Part shown: one piece after another, positions 40,201 through 46,777 of the stretch | How positions within the stretch are numbered: position 1 is the stretch's first letter | Layout: each line of letters opens with the position of its first letter | Assembly: GCF_033100135.1 (NCBI RefSeq) | Contig: NZ_CP136920.1 | Location: 2,661,001-2,725,000, forward strand | Direction: 5' to 3' | DNA from: Rubellicoccus peritrichatus | Lineage (GTDB): Bacteria; Verrucomicrobiota; Verrucomicrobiia; Opitutales; Cerasicoccaceae | DNA length: 64,000 bases | Notes under the pieces: generated by a model | Told to the model about the DNA's origin: nothing | Database searches by the model: none | What the model saw: only the letters and a program-made list of their open reading frames with translations | Program-made: the position numbers and the translations under genes

Positions 40201-40850
40201 ATTTTTCATCCACGGTATCTCCCGGATTGGATTTCTTTGGTGGTGATCTTGATGGAGGAGACAGTGCCTACGACCCGACTCGTTTTGCAACTCGTATCTA
40301 CAGCGTTGGCATTGAGTTGGAAAATTATGATACAATCAATCTTGCAGAAACACCACGTTGTTATCTGGTGCCAGTAGGTACCGACATCAGCCGAGTCCCT
40401 GACTCCCTATCGACTGAATACCGCTCCTGGAACGTGGTGGAACAGAAACTGCCGGTGCCGATTCCCGCTACAAACGCGGATTTGGAAAACGCCGTTTACA
40501 GTCCCATTATTGATGGTCTTGATGGCTACTTTGGTGATATTCGCCTGCATTCTACTTTTCCTGCCTCAACGGAACCTTATGACGCTGATTTCGACCTGGA
40601 TACGCTGGTTACTGATAACCGATTGGTAGGTCGTTCCGTCTGGAACACCAAATGGGTCCTCATCATTCCACTGGAATCGATGCTCTACCTTTCTGATGCC
40701 GATAAAGAAAACGCCACCAGTAGTGATGCCTATGGCTACTTCCTGCCTAACGACGGCAACGGAAATGTAGTCAATGGCAGTGCTGAGGCCCAAAGCGGCA
40801 TCACCGATATTATCCTACACCTTCAAACCTACTCCTTCTCTGGAAACTAA
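28284..40850 (+). CDS. Giant secreted acidic multidomain protein (4,188 residues)
   Basis: A 12.6-kb gene. A signal peptide ends near Gly30. Residues about 30-940 are beta-rich repeats of a propeller-like kind ('YGFYVLGSLKDTTG', 'FFDDEDNLFWSGSF'). A LamG/concanavalin-type domain spans about 990-1215 ('SQIRIWDIALTEDDVETYG', 'GAWYFGRNEGS'). Residues 1220-2160 hold long Asp-rich beta segments with 'GYNPNEEHALI' near 1889. Three copies of a repeat of the kind '.FTL.YDG..T..I.YDAT...V..AI' lie at about 2173-2280, 2273-2390 and 3168-3290. Residues about 2890-3160 are helical ('QYPQGHGDAWGHYLSSLSVY'). Residues about 3350-3840 are long amphipathic helices, and the last 235 residues are beta-rich, ending 'GITDIILHLQTYSFSGN'. 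No catalytic motif is recognised. Its acidity suggests calcium or salt-dependent folding at the surface. Adhesin, matrix protein or toxin-like injector are possible; none is proven. Confidence 0.88.
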   Translation: MKIGVPILNCAWKALTAVITSALLSTQVFGVTKEGQALAAALEDYNGEGVRIIQITPGPIDDSSTPEYGFYVLGSLKDTTGVIWNGQRFEAIANEDDADITDTDDDLYIRPIAFVAQVSLTGQVNWLRFFVAHADEDLEDEDYTASGASVHDADGDWLINPLGTYFNEELPRRMGGVSVYEDFGIVVAVNCMSYSRLFGADADEETTQYSEDYSDSGTSVDFLGSTALYVDDGASSSAVRSDTYTTGVTNLGAIFDFDGNVTGKFSLEGSQVFDSGPTVSVPTWISDLYFDQDANVYFSGFSDFVAGAQTKFKFNTGDFQLEGNLSTTMLADSLSGFTVENEGDDYTVSFSGSTVDWRTQGFVGKVSAFGSQSTLHTFVNVLQEYVEYDSSGSAFQPFENTTNSNYTDFNDVQLFWGMPLRITTNDDGDAFVAVGTTFNGDSSYYARNSLNSTSEPFYVYQSGEVQMLTLFRLDDDLGTDDGDVTHTGGYYTSGSEAYDVGLAAQYLHPGTLVATSDRVYLPMTQYSLSHYFSNGSLDEYRLIGGVVCFGQDNKNIAQNDFLGELSENSSSVAASLYSWQYDTSLDAPFDLSLRRVVAYGKETDSDGGWETGSGSTRDVFFDDEDNLFWSGSFQKPAGVEVTVLAWNPLDLADPDTGEPEALTELDSMGEDNSNYFASFDDVKIDFYVGALDSELNWISMVGAVDDGDLELPEDNLFIQAAITDDQEVFLMGELLAGDDNTVKFVRPSVSNNNYEITNTSDSIDEAYHAYFSWDYDSSSETYSLSPVTGYSIFLDIPSYIEEDWLDPSDVGIDNALQPIAGTAIIREAETVAIGLPYRLYFDVEGNLTHRANKPGDASTSDLSTDDRRIRFTFDSLALVGDSSTAEQGTNYLEFTLEEDATITVDYLDEYLTTWTVNGSPSSDWDLYDSGTQFALPEPDPDEQTYYMTRDDPSTPSVMGSVSAPATNSNGIITGARYVVTSFTREMYDIAQGLELIGGNEEIILGDSGDYTSTGAFTFQIKFEELAFDDSYEPYLLTFDDDFALQLTMSSETDGDYLSIVLLDGTTEKLSMGSTLFDDDVFSGMLTVTLDTTAENSGSDAYNAALLVLNGDGDLVYSEYEYESDFYSYSLPTTDNGIVSDTSYNDESIDGLTAVISQIRIWDIALTEDDVETYGNSVPLGTEDDLVGAWYFGRNEGSTAEDLTDNDNDAILADFSESNSYVSIVSSTPSTETVTPSTYSASDIALTSYSNTGPVDLTVEMQKQYELVVSSTEFEGLPSVMPVVWTFDEEPTLPEDLKTTDPTTNEDGYTGIGTYWVNADEYVVVGCFQHSGGGDALKGWSNISGLGIDSTQDKSVSLSDALTADTPLINTLSSGLTVDVIEESEDGDDAIDLTFNTGVGTNDIANNNYYNGNFYYFDAEQITSEITVQWTMDNPVFYFTDEDDADDTDAAFAIGDKLYPFDTTSSDIRNQVSYTDADGNVTEGYILHVFYSALGIDESYYDGSDSSKSIEYRIVNTANGEPAYELISAIKSSSSANTILGWNNEAQALVAMQPGTVEIQWDIEVTTYDNNVANNSVTKKLSVEIDVLDPTDDTYSDFYEGKFITMALDAGNALLDPEDADAYLFYDQVYWSGSDLTKSSVLSTENGPELYTPYEGYTVLRFLTTSDGTVPRGDLVNDEWEILVIESEQLSADALDDSIDYLVDFTFGGEEVDVVDAYVGEKLSSLNSFGEDQDKADLSTGKLMETSQYGYLAPINPDIYSTTSDDAVEAGLPEGNIIPVNTIEYASNAEDSMADLLPYQLIVVWYDGGDDYYGAYVPANPLQYNIEYPDVSDCNGFITVSSALGSQSLYGDGTYQGDDDGEKYATLPSSDFINASIYYQNDSSAQGYNPNEEHALITDKNSNDDENFYTSEDGDAVFALRTDLNITADTQSNFTNSPELTSEAYVLVTYFDSDEEEYDMLVYKVYKETSPNDSTITDDDTDDFTDIGFDLVGYTAGDQISAPYPLTQVVGATSVPDFYQPDDDADFTPYWEDVNGDYWVVAGDSDFYGYFFYPMTGSFHFPELTDSDGTADYANGDIIPWFPTSLTLAIPDYDTGDDLESTYEAESDLNDGSADWAPVTWTLESEWPDNVAVLKIGESIIYSGGDFYDNNSFYPTLPTIDYDTEGTVDDDDDSYARFTLYKDESDYNNGETSVTLAYDATASEVESAIQTIYNGSDVADVSGEFPTWTVTFSSTDSQADLYVVPYDTDIANLTSDADFTVESATVTEGGSGESEVQVIYLSGLEDSAYWAITTTQGDDTNVSSSLPLNATATQVQVTLNDMNGGTGPFKTGTVTVTGESPAYTVTWNDAGSQGYLLEGDYAENDYPIEYVSVSQSIAGDSDTQEVQVITLTAQQVEGLPGVVEWDYSEIVFDELNPTGDSFTSLTEAQEKSTVRLVNMFETITVDIVDEDGTSATFSDSVTGDDEIFSIYSGEENDDYYYFYMFPSSLQTRLAFDPVTNQLAISGLLNGTNTSSLTFDSIEDSTNYTQPNIISGNDLSELFDSVLNEETWQSDTNSTEAMVATLESLYFASRNPNGVFASSVGSAPELQDSDDSDLDVYEYSWLVGLEDSDDDGDVELESLVGTGGVLTTNFSYLVQQYAAGEFDGSYVVIAENNNEDAGGAAVALEVIYVAPELVTGSVVTIEPSDAFTQKLTLRMSEDFGANDSYYDFDTSEVVDLVSFDWIYQLPDSSNDSYPQPPDDLDSDAEGWTLLSTETAQEINLENNTALLLTDYWFYARYDYTDSDSGTTVESLWAGSENSETTDGEYIPQLATGWVNRVLDSINYFENRYTDFESTLAPESWSSIIQQAGAPYSGSVSLSDDSDSIQDAGLIEFYTTIYDYAYDLADSAGVVSDVSDALLNAANRIAFLYYLLGNEAYADALDPMIGVVNHAVDPNFPSSGTDPQGHGLQNIALPPTAHAFDEMVIDLNQEELALLRGLALSEPDDPSTDQPSTGAYPVHNRLYWNMTGGLGQMAYTLNYAPVDFLYDGFLNEVDAEFQYPQGHGDAWGHYLSSLSVYYDLLSIDNFSWNYDSQAYTIDDSVVEVYYWNERRFAQTAAARAQAGIDILRRTFLDYYTENSEGQWIGYEDTNEYRGWGVVGWGRRVGQGAFFDWVTANALVPAAPAPEAGSFNLIYDGLVTDDIEVGAETTSNDETTYTMYDLDTIAENIEDALNDADVLGADAVSVESISNASGALLTFQITWAEAADTTVLEVDTSGLAQSSFGEVEEYTEGSADDNTASVQILTIQQDDRVFGTVSRSTVEDIAMIASRGVYVQDYTDRINEGLNPVGISPHATPFDIDPFSVLGNSTNDDLSGQFEQIYDRALDALRLAFRMYGLANVQKASLRSVERSTEQLRLEITTKDFQYRNLLKQFFGSPYTGTMGNGLLYDSDYTGPDYYLYNYLDNNVVNDYVTPLPSEAIVDFMDAFPINLKKTSGISSGASGDAGETLNTVFGHYFTSDGNTDRDLDIPYDGTDDLSDETQTASLEDALVMSFDGNLINLPLTASDYAYLAPDSWGQREFYGKIQIALTQMVREEGALRVSIKNYDNLIDAIQTKIALIQARYDIYDEVLTVLQDDGRKATGLRAASETLEGVGNGLRFYGDAVKGLTDIAKDGAPRRIGFTEDTNSVGRTITWILNNFGYVASRFSASASLSASGITGAAATDKEYHVEKAIFKDEYPYELQVQLEELEDLLNEEPKIRYEIFNNIEALRSAQQEYLAAEAEGNGHWGDRIGWNRKLAEATQKFKTQDMAFRIERNAVLQQYREAFEVAQRYIYLAAKAYDYETSLDPSDPAYIGPILDEILSTSFLGMISGPDSGNIDFTNGEPIFGQGGLAHALAWMDINFSQLEDQNGHTQPANEVLDFSLREELAGLEKTADNSTDQATYDSEWLTWLISGDNSTFYSDLQDNEYYNLYCRPWNSDGDATPGFVIDFSSTVSPGLDFFGGDLDGGDSAYDPTRFATRIYSVGIELENYDTINLAETPRCYLVPVGTDISRVPDSLSTEYRSWNVVEQKLPVPIPATNADLENAVYSPIIDGLDGYFGDIRLHSTFPASTEPYDADFDLDTLVTDNRLVGRSVWNTKWVLIIPLESMLYLSDADKENATSSDAYGYFLPNDGNGNVVNGSAEAQSGITDIILHLQTYSFSGN

Positions 40851-40876
40851 TGAATTTAATTTCAACTTTTTGACCG

Positions 40877-43800
40877 ATGAAATTTCGTACTTCAATCCTA
40901 CTGCTGTTCGCACTCAATACAGTTGATGCGGGCATCCCCGAACCTGATTTTCTCATATATGGTAAGATAATTGATACGGGTGCAGGTCAGCCGATCGAAG
41001 TCGACGAGGGACAATTGCGATGGAGTATGAACTCAGAGGGGGATGATCTGACCTTTGAAACAGAGGTTCGTGTTTTTGGTGAAGAGACAACCTTTTCCTA
41101 CATTATCACGATTCCAGCCGAAACCGGATTCAGTGAGTTTTTGGCAGAAACTGAAATCGATCTTGGCGATCAGGCCGAACACCTCTCAAGCTGGACCATT
41201 GAGCTTGATTACAATGGAGCGACCTATCCGGTGACCGTTGATCGTAGCTTCAGCAATCGAATCCAACTAAGCCAGGGAACTCGAGGGCGAAGCTTTCGTA
41301 TCGACCTTGACGTTCATCTACCAGTCATCGATACCGATGGCGACGGCTTGCCGGATTTCTATGAAGATCAATATGACGAACTTGATAAATTGGTAGCTGA
41401 TGCCACTCTCGACGCCGACGGCGACCTGATTTCCAACTACGATGAATTCCTTCAAAATACCGACCCCAGCCTGGCCAGCACTGCACCTGAGATTTTATCT
41501 ACCCGCCTAATGGCGCCTTTGAGCGGCATCTCAATGCTGCGCATCGACGTCGCCGACCTGGATGATAATCCTAAAATCGATACCGAGAATCCATCTTTCA
41601 CAAATGCCGATTCCCTTAGCTATACCTTACTCGATCTGGAGAGCAGCTTTACTCTGCTGAAATTCAATTCCAGCTCTGCAGGCAATAATGAGCCTGCAGC
41701 ATTTGAAGTAATGAGCTTGGGCGATACATTCAGCCATGCCGATTTGCTGCAAGGGAAAGTTTTACTCCAACATGACGGCAACAGCATAAATGATGGCTTC
41801 ATTCAGTTGAATCTCACCGATGGTTTGAACCCAGCCATTGATGTGACTTTGCCCATCATCGTGTGGTCTCCTGATGGACCTGATGGAGAAGAAATCACTG
41901 AATGGATCTATCCACTGGCAGGTCAATATTCAGTATTTGGTGAGTCAGTTGCCAGCACTCCATTAGATGGCCAGCCCGCATTGCTGTTTTCTGGCGATAA
42001 GTTCTACTCACAACCCACTGCTGAATGGATGGGTAATGGAGACTGGCAAATTTTAGCTGTCGTGAATTCCTCCAGTGTAGCCAATCAAGGGTTACTGGCA
42101 ACTCCTAATGGCGCTTTGAATCTCATCACCGGAGATGATTTACAGTTCCCCGGGCATGTGCGCTTAGCCGGAACTCTTGGAGGTGCGATTAGCGAGCATG
42201 CGACAGATTCCATGCTGTTCGTCGACGCTAGCCGCAAAAACCAGGCTATCCGTCTTGCTACGAATAACTCTAGTCGTGACCGTTCCTTTGGGCTTGATGA
42301 AACACCTGCATTGCCCTCACAGGATTTACTCGGCAAGGACGCCGCTGGCAACTATTTCGAAGGTGGTTTGCATGAGTTGATCGTTTTTCCTGATACACTC
42401 AACCCAGTTGCGTTGGCTGAAGCCATGGCCTACTTGAAAGCACGTTGGAAAGATTGCATCGTGGTCGACGCCTTGCAATCCAACCATTATTTCTTCGGCT
42501 CAGCGCCATCATCCCAACTCAGTAACGAGGATTATGAGCAGCAATTCGTTACTAATTTCGGATTCGAGACAAGTCATCTGCTCTTAGCCTGGAACCGCAA
42601 CGTGGCTTTCTGGGGCGGGCATGCCGATGACGAATTCTGGTTTGGTGGCGGTGCTGGTTGGGTTCGCGGCGGAGGTGGTGCGGATCGCTTTGTTCTGGTA
42701 CAAACGGGCGCTGAGCAAGAGATCGTTGATTTTGATGAAGCCAGTGGCGATGTACTGGACTTACAGTATCTCTTTGATGCTGTCTCCTCTGGTGAAATTA
42801 ACGACTACATCAAAATCAATCCGGAGGGCGGCGACGCAGTCGTTTCCGTCTTTACCAACGGTGACCCAACCACACAGCCCGAAGCACTCATTCGCCTGAC
42901 AGGAAGGGCTGACCTGAACCAAAGCCAACTGCCTATATTATACGCAATCGGAGCCTTGAATGCAGGCGGCTTGCGCCCCGCGCTTGATCTCTCGATCACC
43001 AGCATTGATCCTGAAGCAGTCGAAGTGGACGAAAAGCCCGCCTCAATCGATATCATCGCAACAGGTCAAGGTTTGGCGGCGAATAAACATCTGCATCTCG
43101 ATATCGATACAACGATGACTCTGGGCGAGGACTTTGAGTTGATGGCAGAGGTCTATGACGATGACTTAGGAGAGTACCAGACAGTAAGCCTTAATGATTA
43201 TCGCATCCCGGTTTCCCTGGCTCCGGCAGATGACCAGATACGTTTTTGGGTCCAGCCAATTGCTAACCAGATCACTCAAGAGGCAAGACAGCTTTCTATT
43301 TCACTAGTGGATCAAGCTGGACGCTATTCCTTAGCCCAAGATACGGACACTCTTCAGGTTTCCTTGATCGATGGCTTACCCTACCTATTAATCGAGCCGA
43401 GTATCAACGAATTGGACCCGACAGTCGCAGGCGAAGGCTTTCGGGTAACCAGAGTAGGTGCCACGGATACACCGTTGACTTTCCAAGTGTCACTCGAAGG
43501 AACCGCAATTAATGGAACTGACTACACGTACATTAGCAGCGAACAGACTTTCTCCGCTGGTGCCGAAGAAACCTTAGTACCCGTCAACGCCTTGCGCTAT
43601 GCTCTGAGTGAAAATGCAAACATCGTTGCAATGCGCCTCACTCCTCAAACCCACTATCAACTCAAGGCACCTTCCGTGGCGGATATAGCACTGAAAACGG
43701 AAGTCGTGGTGATCAATCTCGACGCCATTCAAGCGAAAGCCATACTTGATGACGCACAGCCGGAAGCACGATTCTTCCTCCAGTTGTCAGGCCCACAGAC

Positions 43801-44500
43801 GAACCAAGTGACCATGGTGCCGCTCCTTTTCAACGGAACGGCAAATCTTCGCGATTATCAGATAATTTCCGTAAGTCCGTCCGGCTTTGAAACGCCTGTT
43901 TCCGTTGATTCCGTTTCGCGAACCGGTAACATCTTTCTTTTACCCGGAGAATCCTACTGCATCATTAAGATGATTCCAAATAGTAATGTGAATCTCGCTG
44001 GTGCTGGCAAAACAGTGGATATTTCACTAGACACTCCATTCAACGGTGCTAAGTACGAAAACGGGACTCGTAACCGAGTCATGCTTTTCATCGTTGGTGA
44101 TTTCGAAACCTGGGCCACCGCGCAAAATGACGGGATTCCGGTTACTGACCTGGAAACCTGGGCACTCCAAAAAGCACATTCGGCTGGTTTACCCAACCTG
44201 ATTGCTTATGCGCTTGGGCTCGCGCCCGAAGAAGCGATGCATAAAGATGCGAACATTGAGATTCAGCCAACTGGTAATGGTGAGCTTGAGTTTTGGGTTC
44301 CATACTATGATGGCGTAAGTGGCATTGATTTATATCTCCAGGAAACTGACGATCTTGATCTTGCATGGAAACAGATGCAGTCCCTCTCATTGGACCGTAT
44401 TGAAACAAAAAATGAGCAACGCTTTCGGGTTTACAAAGGATCATTGTCAACCCAAGAAACTCTATTCATTCGTCAGGTTGCTGAAGTGGTTCCAAATTAA
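40877..44500 (+). CDS. Secreted calcium-binding multidomain protein with internal type I secretion target-like domain
   Basis: This 1,207-residue protein has a short signal peptide (cleaved after 'VDA', residue 18). Domains in order: a beta domain (about 20-145); thrombospondin type 3-like calcium repeats ('DTDGDGLPDFYEDQ', 'DADGDLISNYDEFLQNTDP', about 152-198); a CSPG/cadherin-like repeat ('DLLQGKVLLQHDGNSINDGF', about 209-329); a LamG-like lectin fold (about 335-525); a segment like the VCA0849-type type I secretion target domain ('GGGGADRFVL', 'EIVDFDEASGDVLDLQYLFD', about 575-685); two Calx-beta-like domains (about 709-935); and the Verrucomicrobia C-terminal module ('NLIAYALGLAP', '..LYLQETDDLDLAWKQM'). 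It lies 26 bp after the giant gene and ends the operon. Role: probably a cell-surface partner of the giant protein, by inference. Confidence 0.85.
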   Translation: MKFRTSILLLFALNTVDAGIPEPDFLIYGKIIDTGAGQPIEVDEGQLRWSMNSEGDDLTFETEVRVFGEETTFSYIITIPAETGFSEFLAETEIDLGDQAEHLSSWTIELDYNGATYPVTVDRSFSNRIQLSQGTRGRSFRIDLDVHLPVIDTDGDGLPDFYEDQYDELDKLVADATLDADGDLISNYDEFLQNTDPSLASTAPEILSTRLMAPLSGISMLRIDVADLDDNPKIDTENPSFTNADSLSYTLLDLESSFTLLKFNSSSAGNNEPAAFEVMSLGDTFSHADLLQGKVLLQHDGNSINDGFIQLNLTDGLNPAIDVTLPIIVWSPDGPDGEEITEWIYPLAGQYSVFGESVASTPLDGQPALLFSGDKFYSQPTAEWMGNGDWQILAVVNSSSVANQGLLATPNGALNLITGDDLQFPGHVRLAGTLGGAISEHATDSMLFVDASRKNQAIRLATNNSSRDRSFGLDETPALPSQDLLGKDAAGNYFEGGLHELIVFPDTLNPVALAEAMAYLKARWKDCIVVDALQSNHYFFGSAPSSQLSNEDYEQQFVTNFGFETSHLLLAWNRNVAFWGGHADDEFWFGGGAGWVRGGGGADRFVLVQTGAEQEIVDFDEASGDVLDLQYLFDAVSSGEINDYIKINPEGGDAVVSVFTNGDPTTQPEALIRLTGRADLNQSQLPILYAIGALNAGGLRPALDLSITSIDPEAVEVDEKPASIDIIATGQGLAANKHLHLDIDTTMTLGEDFELMAEVYDDDLGEYQTVSLNDYRIPVSLAPADDQIRFWVQPIANQITQEARQLSISLVDQAGRYSLAQDTDTLQVSLIDGLPYLLIEPSINELDPTVAGEGFRVTRVGATDTPLTFQVSLEGTAINGTDYTYISSEQTFSAGAEETLVPVNALRYALSENANIVAMRLTPQTHYQLKAPSVADIALKTEVVVINLDAIQAKAILDDAQPEARFFLQLSGPQTNQVTMVPLLFNGTANLRDYQIISVSPSGFETPVSVDSVSRTGNIFLLPGESYCIIKMIPNSNVNLAGAGKTVDISLDTPFNGAKYENGTRNRVMLFIVGDFETWATAQNDGIPVTDLETWALQKAHSAGLPNLIAYALGLAPEEAMHKDANIEIQPTGNGELEFWVPYYDGVSGIDLYLQETDDLDLAWKQMQSLSLDRIETKNEQRFRVYKGSLSTQETLFIRQVAEVVPN

Positions 44501-44656
44501 CTAACCCGCTATTGGAGAAATAGGTATGCTTTTGTCTGTCGTTTTAACCTGAAAGTATTCCACTCCGTTGAGTTTGTTTTGGGTTTCAGGCGGGATGTTG
44601 ATACCGCCTCGTTTGTTCATTTCAATGGCACCATTATCCAGATGCATCTGCCTCAT
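44501..44656 (-). pseudogene. Short protein-like ORF, possible gene remnant
   Basis: A 51-codon minus-strand frame (ATG 44654-44656, TAG 44501-44503) reads like real protein: 'MHLDNGAIEMNKRGG', then 'INIPPETQNKLNGVEYFQVK'. No ribosome site is seen, and the frame continues upstream for ten codons before a stop. It could be the C-terminal end of a lost gene; the 'LDNGAIE' block is faintly like the 'DGHVE' end of prepilin-type proteins. It directly abuts the stop codon of the 1,207-residue gene. An AGGCGG/CCGCCT stem (44588-44609) lies within it. Nothing else is seen up to 44839. Confidence 0.35.
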
Positions 44657-44839
44657 ATTGAAATGATTTCTTTTAACACTAGCATCTTATAACACAATCA
44701 GCTGGTGCTTGGCGGTTGCTTAAATTAATGAAAAATCAAAAACTTTCTGTTGTTTATAAGTTCATTGATCTAAGTTCACGTCTGTATGTGATTGCCCCAA
44801 AATACGGTATTGGTGAAAGTGCTTCAGTTTGTGGGGTAA

Positions 44840-46777
44840 TTATTTTTGCACGATCTGAATTCCGGTGATACCAGTCCAATGCCATTCATTCTCTGTCTTC
44901 CAATCGAGTTTGATCGAGTCTCCCGAAATATCTTTAAACACGATGACGTTGCCTTTTTTTGTATCTCTTGTGTTTTTCGCTTTAGAGGCGCTGAACTTTC
45001 CGTTGAACCATCCAATCTTATAGAAAAGAGATTGCTGTTCGGGTGCTACTCTGCCGTTGTCTGCTGTCGTAAGTTTTACCGAGCCTGCGCCAGTGTTGAC
45101 TCCTGAACTTGCGTAAACGTAGACATCATATTCTTCGTACGGTATGCCTATTACTTTAAGGGATCCATTGCCGCGCATAGCGCCAAGTTGAAGTGCTTTG
45201 CTCGAATGCTTAAACCCCCATGGCTCTGCTTTTGTGATTCCATTGTTCTCTGAGTCTTCAGGTGCTTCCCAGATAATTGAGGTTTCTGTTATTGTCTCGC
45301 CAGTATGGTCTTTGGGGGCAGCCAGTTGACCGTTTGATCCGAATAGATTATTCCAGTTTTTTTGTGTCGCACTTGAGATGCCGGTTATTCTGTCTGCTGC
45401 CAGTGTCGTATCGGGGTCGCCTTCTATCGCAAAATTAAGAGCGATTCCATTGGTTTGGATTGTCGGCATTGGGTCAAAGTTAGGTGAGTACCCGGCTGGA
45501 ACTTCTTCTTCTGCAAAAACCCGAACGTAATCGACCCACATGTCAGAACCTTCATCGTATCGGGAAAGGTCAATGGGCCAGCGGCTAATACCACCAATTG
45601 CATAGTTGATTAAGAAATAGTGTGGAAAATCACGAGAGACATTATTCGTAGGATGACGCAACACTTCAATGTCATCAAAATAATATACCGTTTCCTCTAG
45701 CCCGACATAGACGCCATAAGTGTGGAAAGTGGTCGACCAGTAAGATTTTCCACCGATGTTCATTATGTCTGGTCTAATGTGAAATTTCTTTTTTGGCGTG
45801 CCGTCAGCATTTTTCTGCTTCCAGAAATGGCTGACAATCGAATAGCCTGGATGATTGGGGTTGCCTTTACCTTTACCTCCGTAGCCTTCAAGGATGTCGA
45901 GTTCATCCTGCTCTTTATTTAAGCCGAGTGAGAGAGTCCAGAATGCAGGCCAGGTTCCGATGGCTGACTGTGCTGTCAGGCGACATTCTAAATAGCAGGG
46001 GGCCTTTACCCAAACTCCTTTAAAATTCTTGTCTACCGAAGCGATGATCCCAGACCTGCCTTTGGGAGATCGAGCATCCTTGCGTGCTGCGATTTTAAGC
46101 CATGTGCCTGTTTGCTCGAAGGGTGCCCCGTCTTTGAGTGGTGACGTAAATTTCCATCCACTAAAGTCACCACCTCCGGGTTTATGTGCGTGATATGTCG
46201 TTCCGATCCCGTCCTTTGATATGGACAATGGCCCGTCAAAGTCATCCTCGAAAATAAGCTTCATTCCCTTGGCCGGGGCCGGGACCGATTGAGGTATTCC
46301 CTGATTCCAGTGAGTTCCGCCGGTATTAAAAAGCTGAAGCTCGAAGATGTCTTTTTTGCCAGCTTCATTCTTTGCATAGATGCGTATATTGGTCGGGCCG
46401 TTGGGGAAATTATTCGCCGGAAATTCAAATGACCCGTTACCATTGCTATCCAGAATTATTCCTTCGGGAGTCAAGTTTATGTCTTTGCCCCAAGGTTCAT
46501 CATCGGGTGTCATGGGATGTTGCCAGCAATAAGCCGAGGCGTGCGACATGCCCTTTGCTTGAAATTTAATTTCGATAGTCCCTGAAATGTCGGATCTAAG
46601 AGTTGGTTCGGTGACACGAATTGCTTGTGTCCAATCCTCTACACCTTCTTCTATTTTTCCATAGTTGAACTCGAAGTAGCCATCAAGCGTGGCTGGTTTT
46701 GTTGTTTCTGCGGAGAGTGAGATAATAGAAAGTGACAAGATTACTAATGCAATTTCACTATGAGAGAATATTTTCAT
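44840..46777 (-). CDS. Secreted glycoside hydrolase family 16 enzyme with accessory domains
   Basis: An open frame of 656 codons starts at 46810. The most compact signal peptide begins at Met12 (46777, 'MKIFSHSEIALVILSLSIIS'); ATG 46810 and 46783 are alternatives. An Ig-like domain (about 60-170, numbered from 46810) precedes the GH16 jelly roll (about 185-440). The catalytic motif is 'DELDILEG' with Glu303 as nucleophile, Asp305 and Glu308 as acid/base. Conserved strands include 'GTWPAFWTLS', 'FHTYGVYVG' and 'WVDYVRVF'. A further beta domain of about 190 residues follows ('GIALNFAIEGDPDTTLA', 'YDVYVYASSG'). GH16 members cleave beta-1,3/1,4-glucans or galactans such as agar and carrageenan. 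The spacing of the motif fits the agarase/laminarinase group, but the substrate is open. It may be controlled by the LacI gene upstream on the same strand. Confidence 0.88.
   Translation of the reverse strand: MKIFSHSEIALVILSLSIISLSAETTKPATLDGYFEFNYGKIEEGVEDWTQAIRVTEPTLRSDISGTIEIKFQAKGMSHASAYCWQHPMTPDDEPWGKDINLTPEGIILDSNGNGSFEFPANNFPNGPTNIRIYAKNEAGKKDIFELQLFNTGGTHWNQGIPQSVPAPAKGMKLIFEDDFDGPLSISKDGIGTTYHAHKPGGGDFSGWKFTSPLKDGAPFEQTGTWLKIAARKDARSPKGRSGIIASVDKNFKGVWVKAPCYLECRLTAQSAIGTWPAFWTLSLGLNKEQDELDILEGYGGKGKGNPNHPGYSIVSHFWKQKNADGTPKKKFHIRPDIMNIGGKSYWSTTFHTYGVYVGLEETVYYFDDIEVLRHPTNNVSRDFPHYFLINYAIGGISRWPIDLSRYDEGSDMWVDYVRVFAEEEVPAGYSPNFDPMPTIQTNGIALNFAIEGDPDTTLAADRITGISSATQKNWNNLFGSNGQLAAPKDHTGETITETSIIWEAPEDSENNGITKAEPWGFKHSSKALQLGAMRGNGSLKVIGIPYEEYDVYVYASSGVNTGAGSVKLTTADNGRVAPEQQSLFYKIGWFNGKFSASKAKNTRDTKKGNVIVFKDISGDSIKLDWKTENEWHWTGITGIQIVQK

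Noticed and set aside
28284-40850. Many overlapping frames inside the giant gene on both strands
   Set aside because: They are shadows of the long gene: none has a start context, family motif or pattern better than the main frame.
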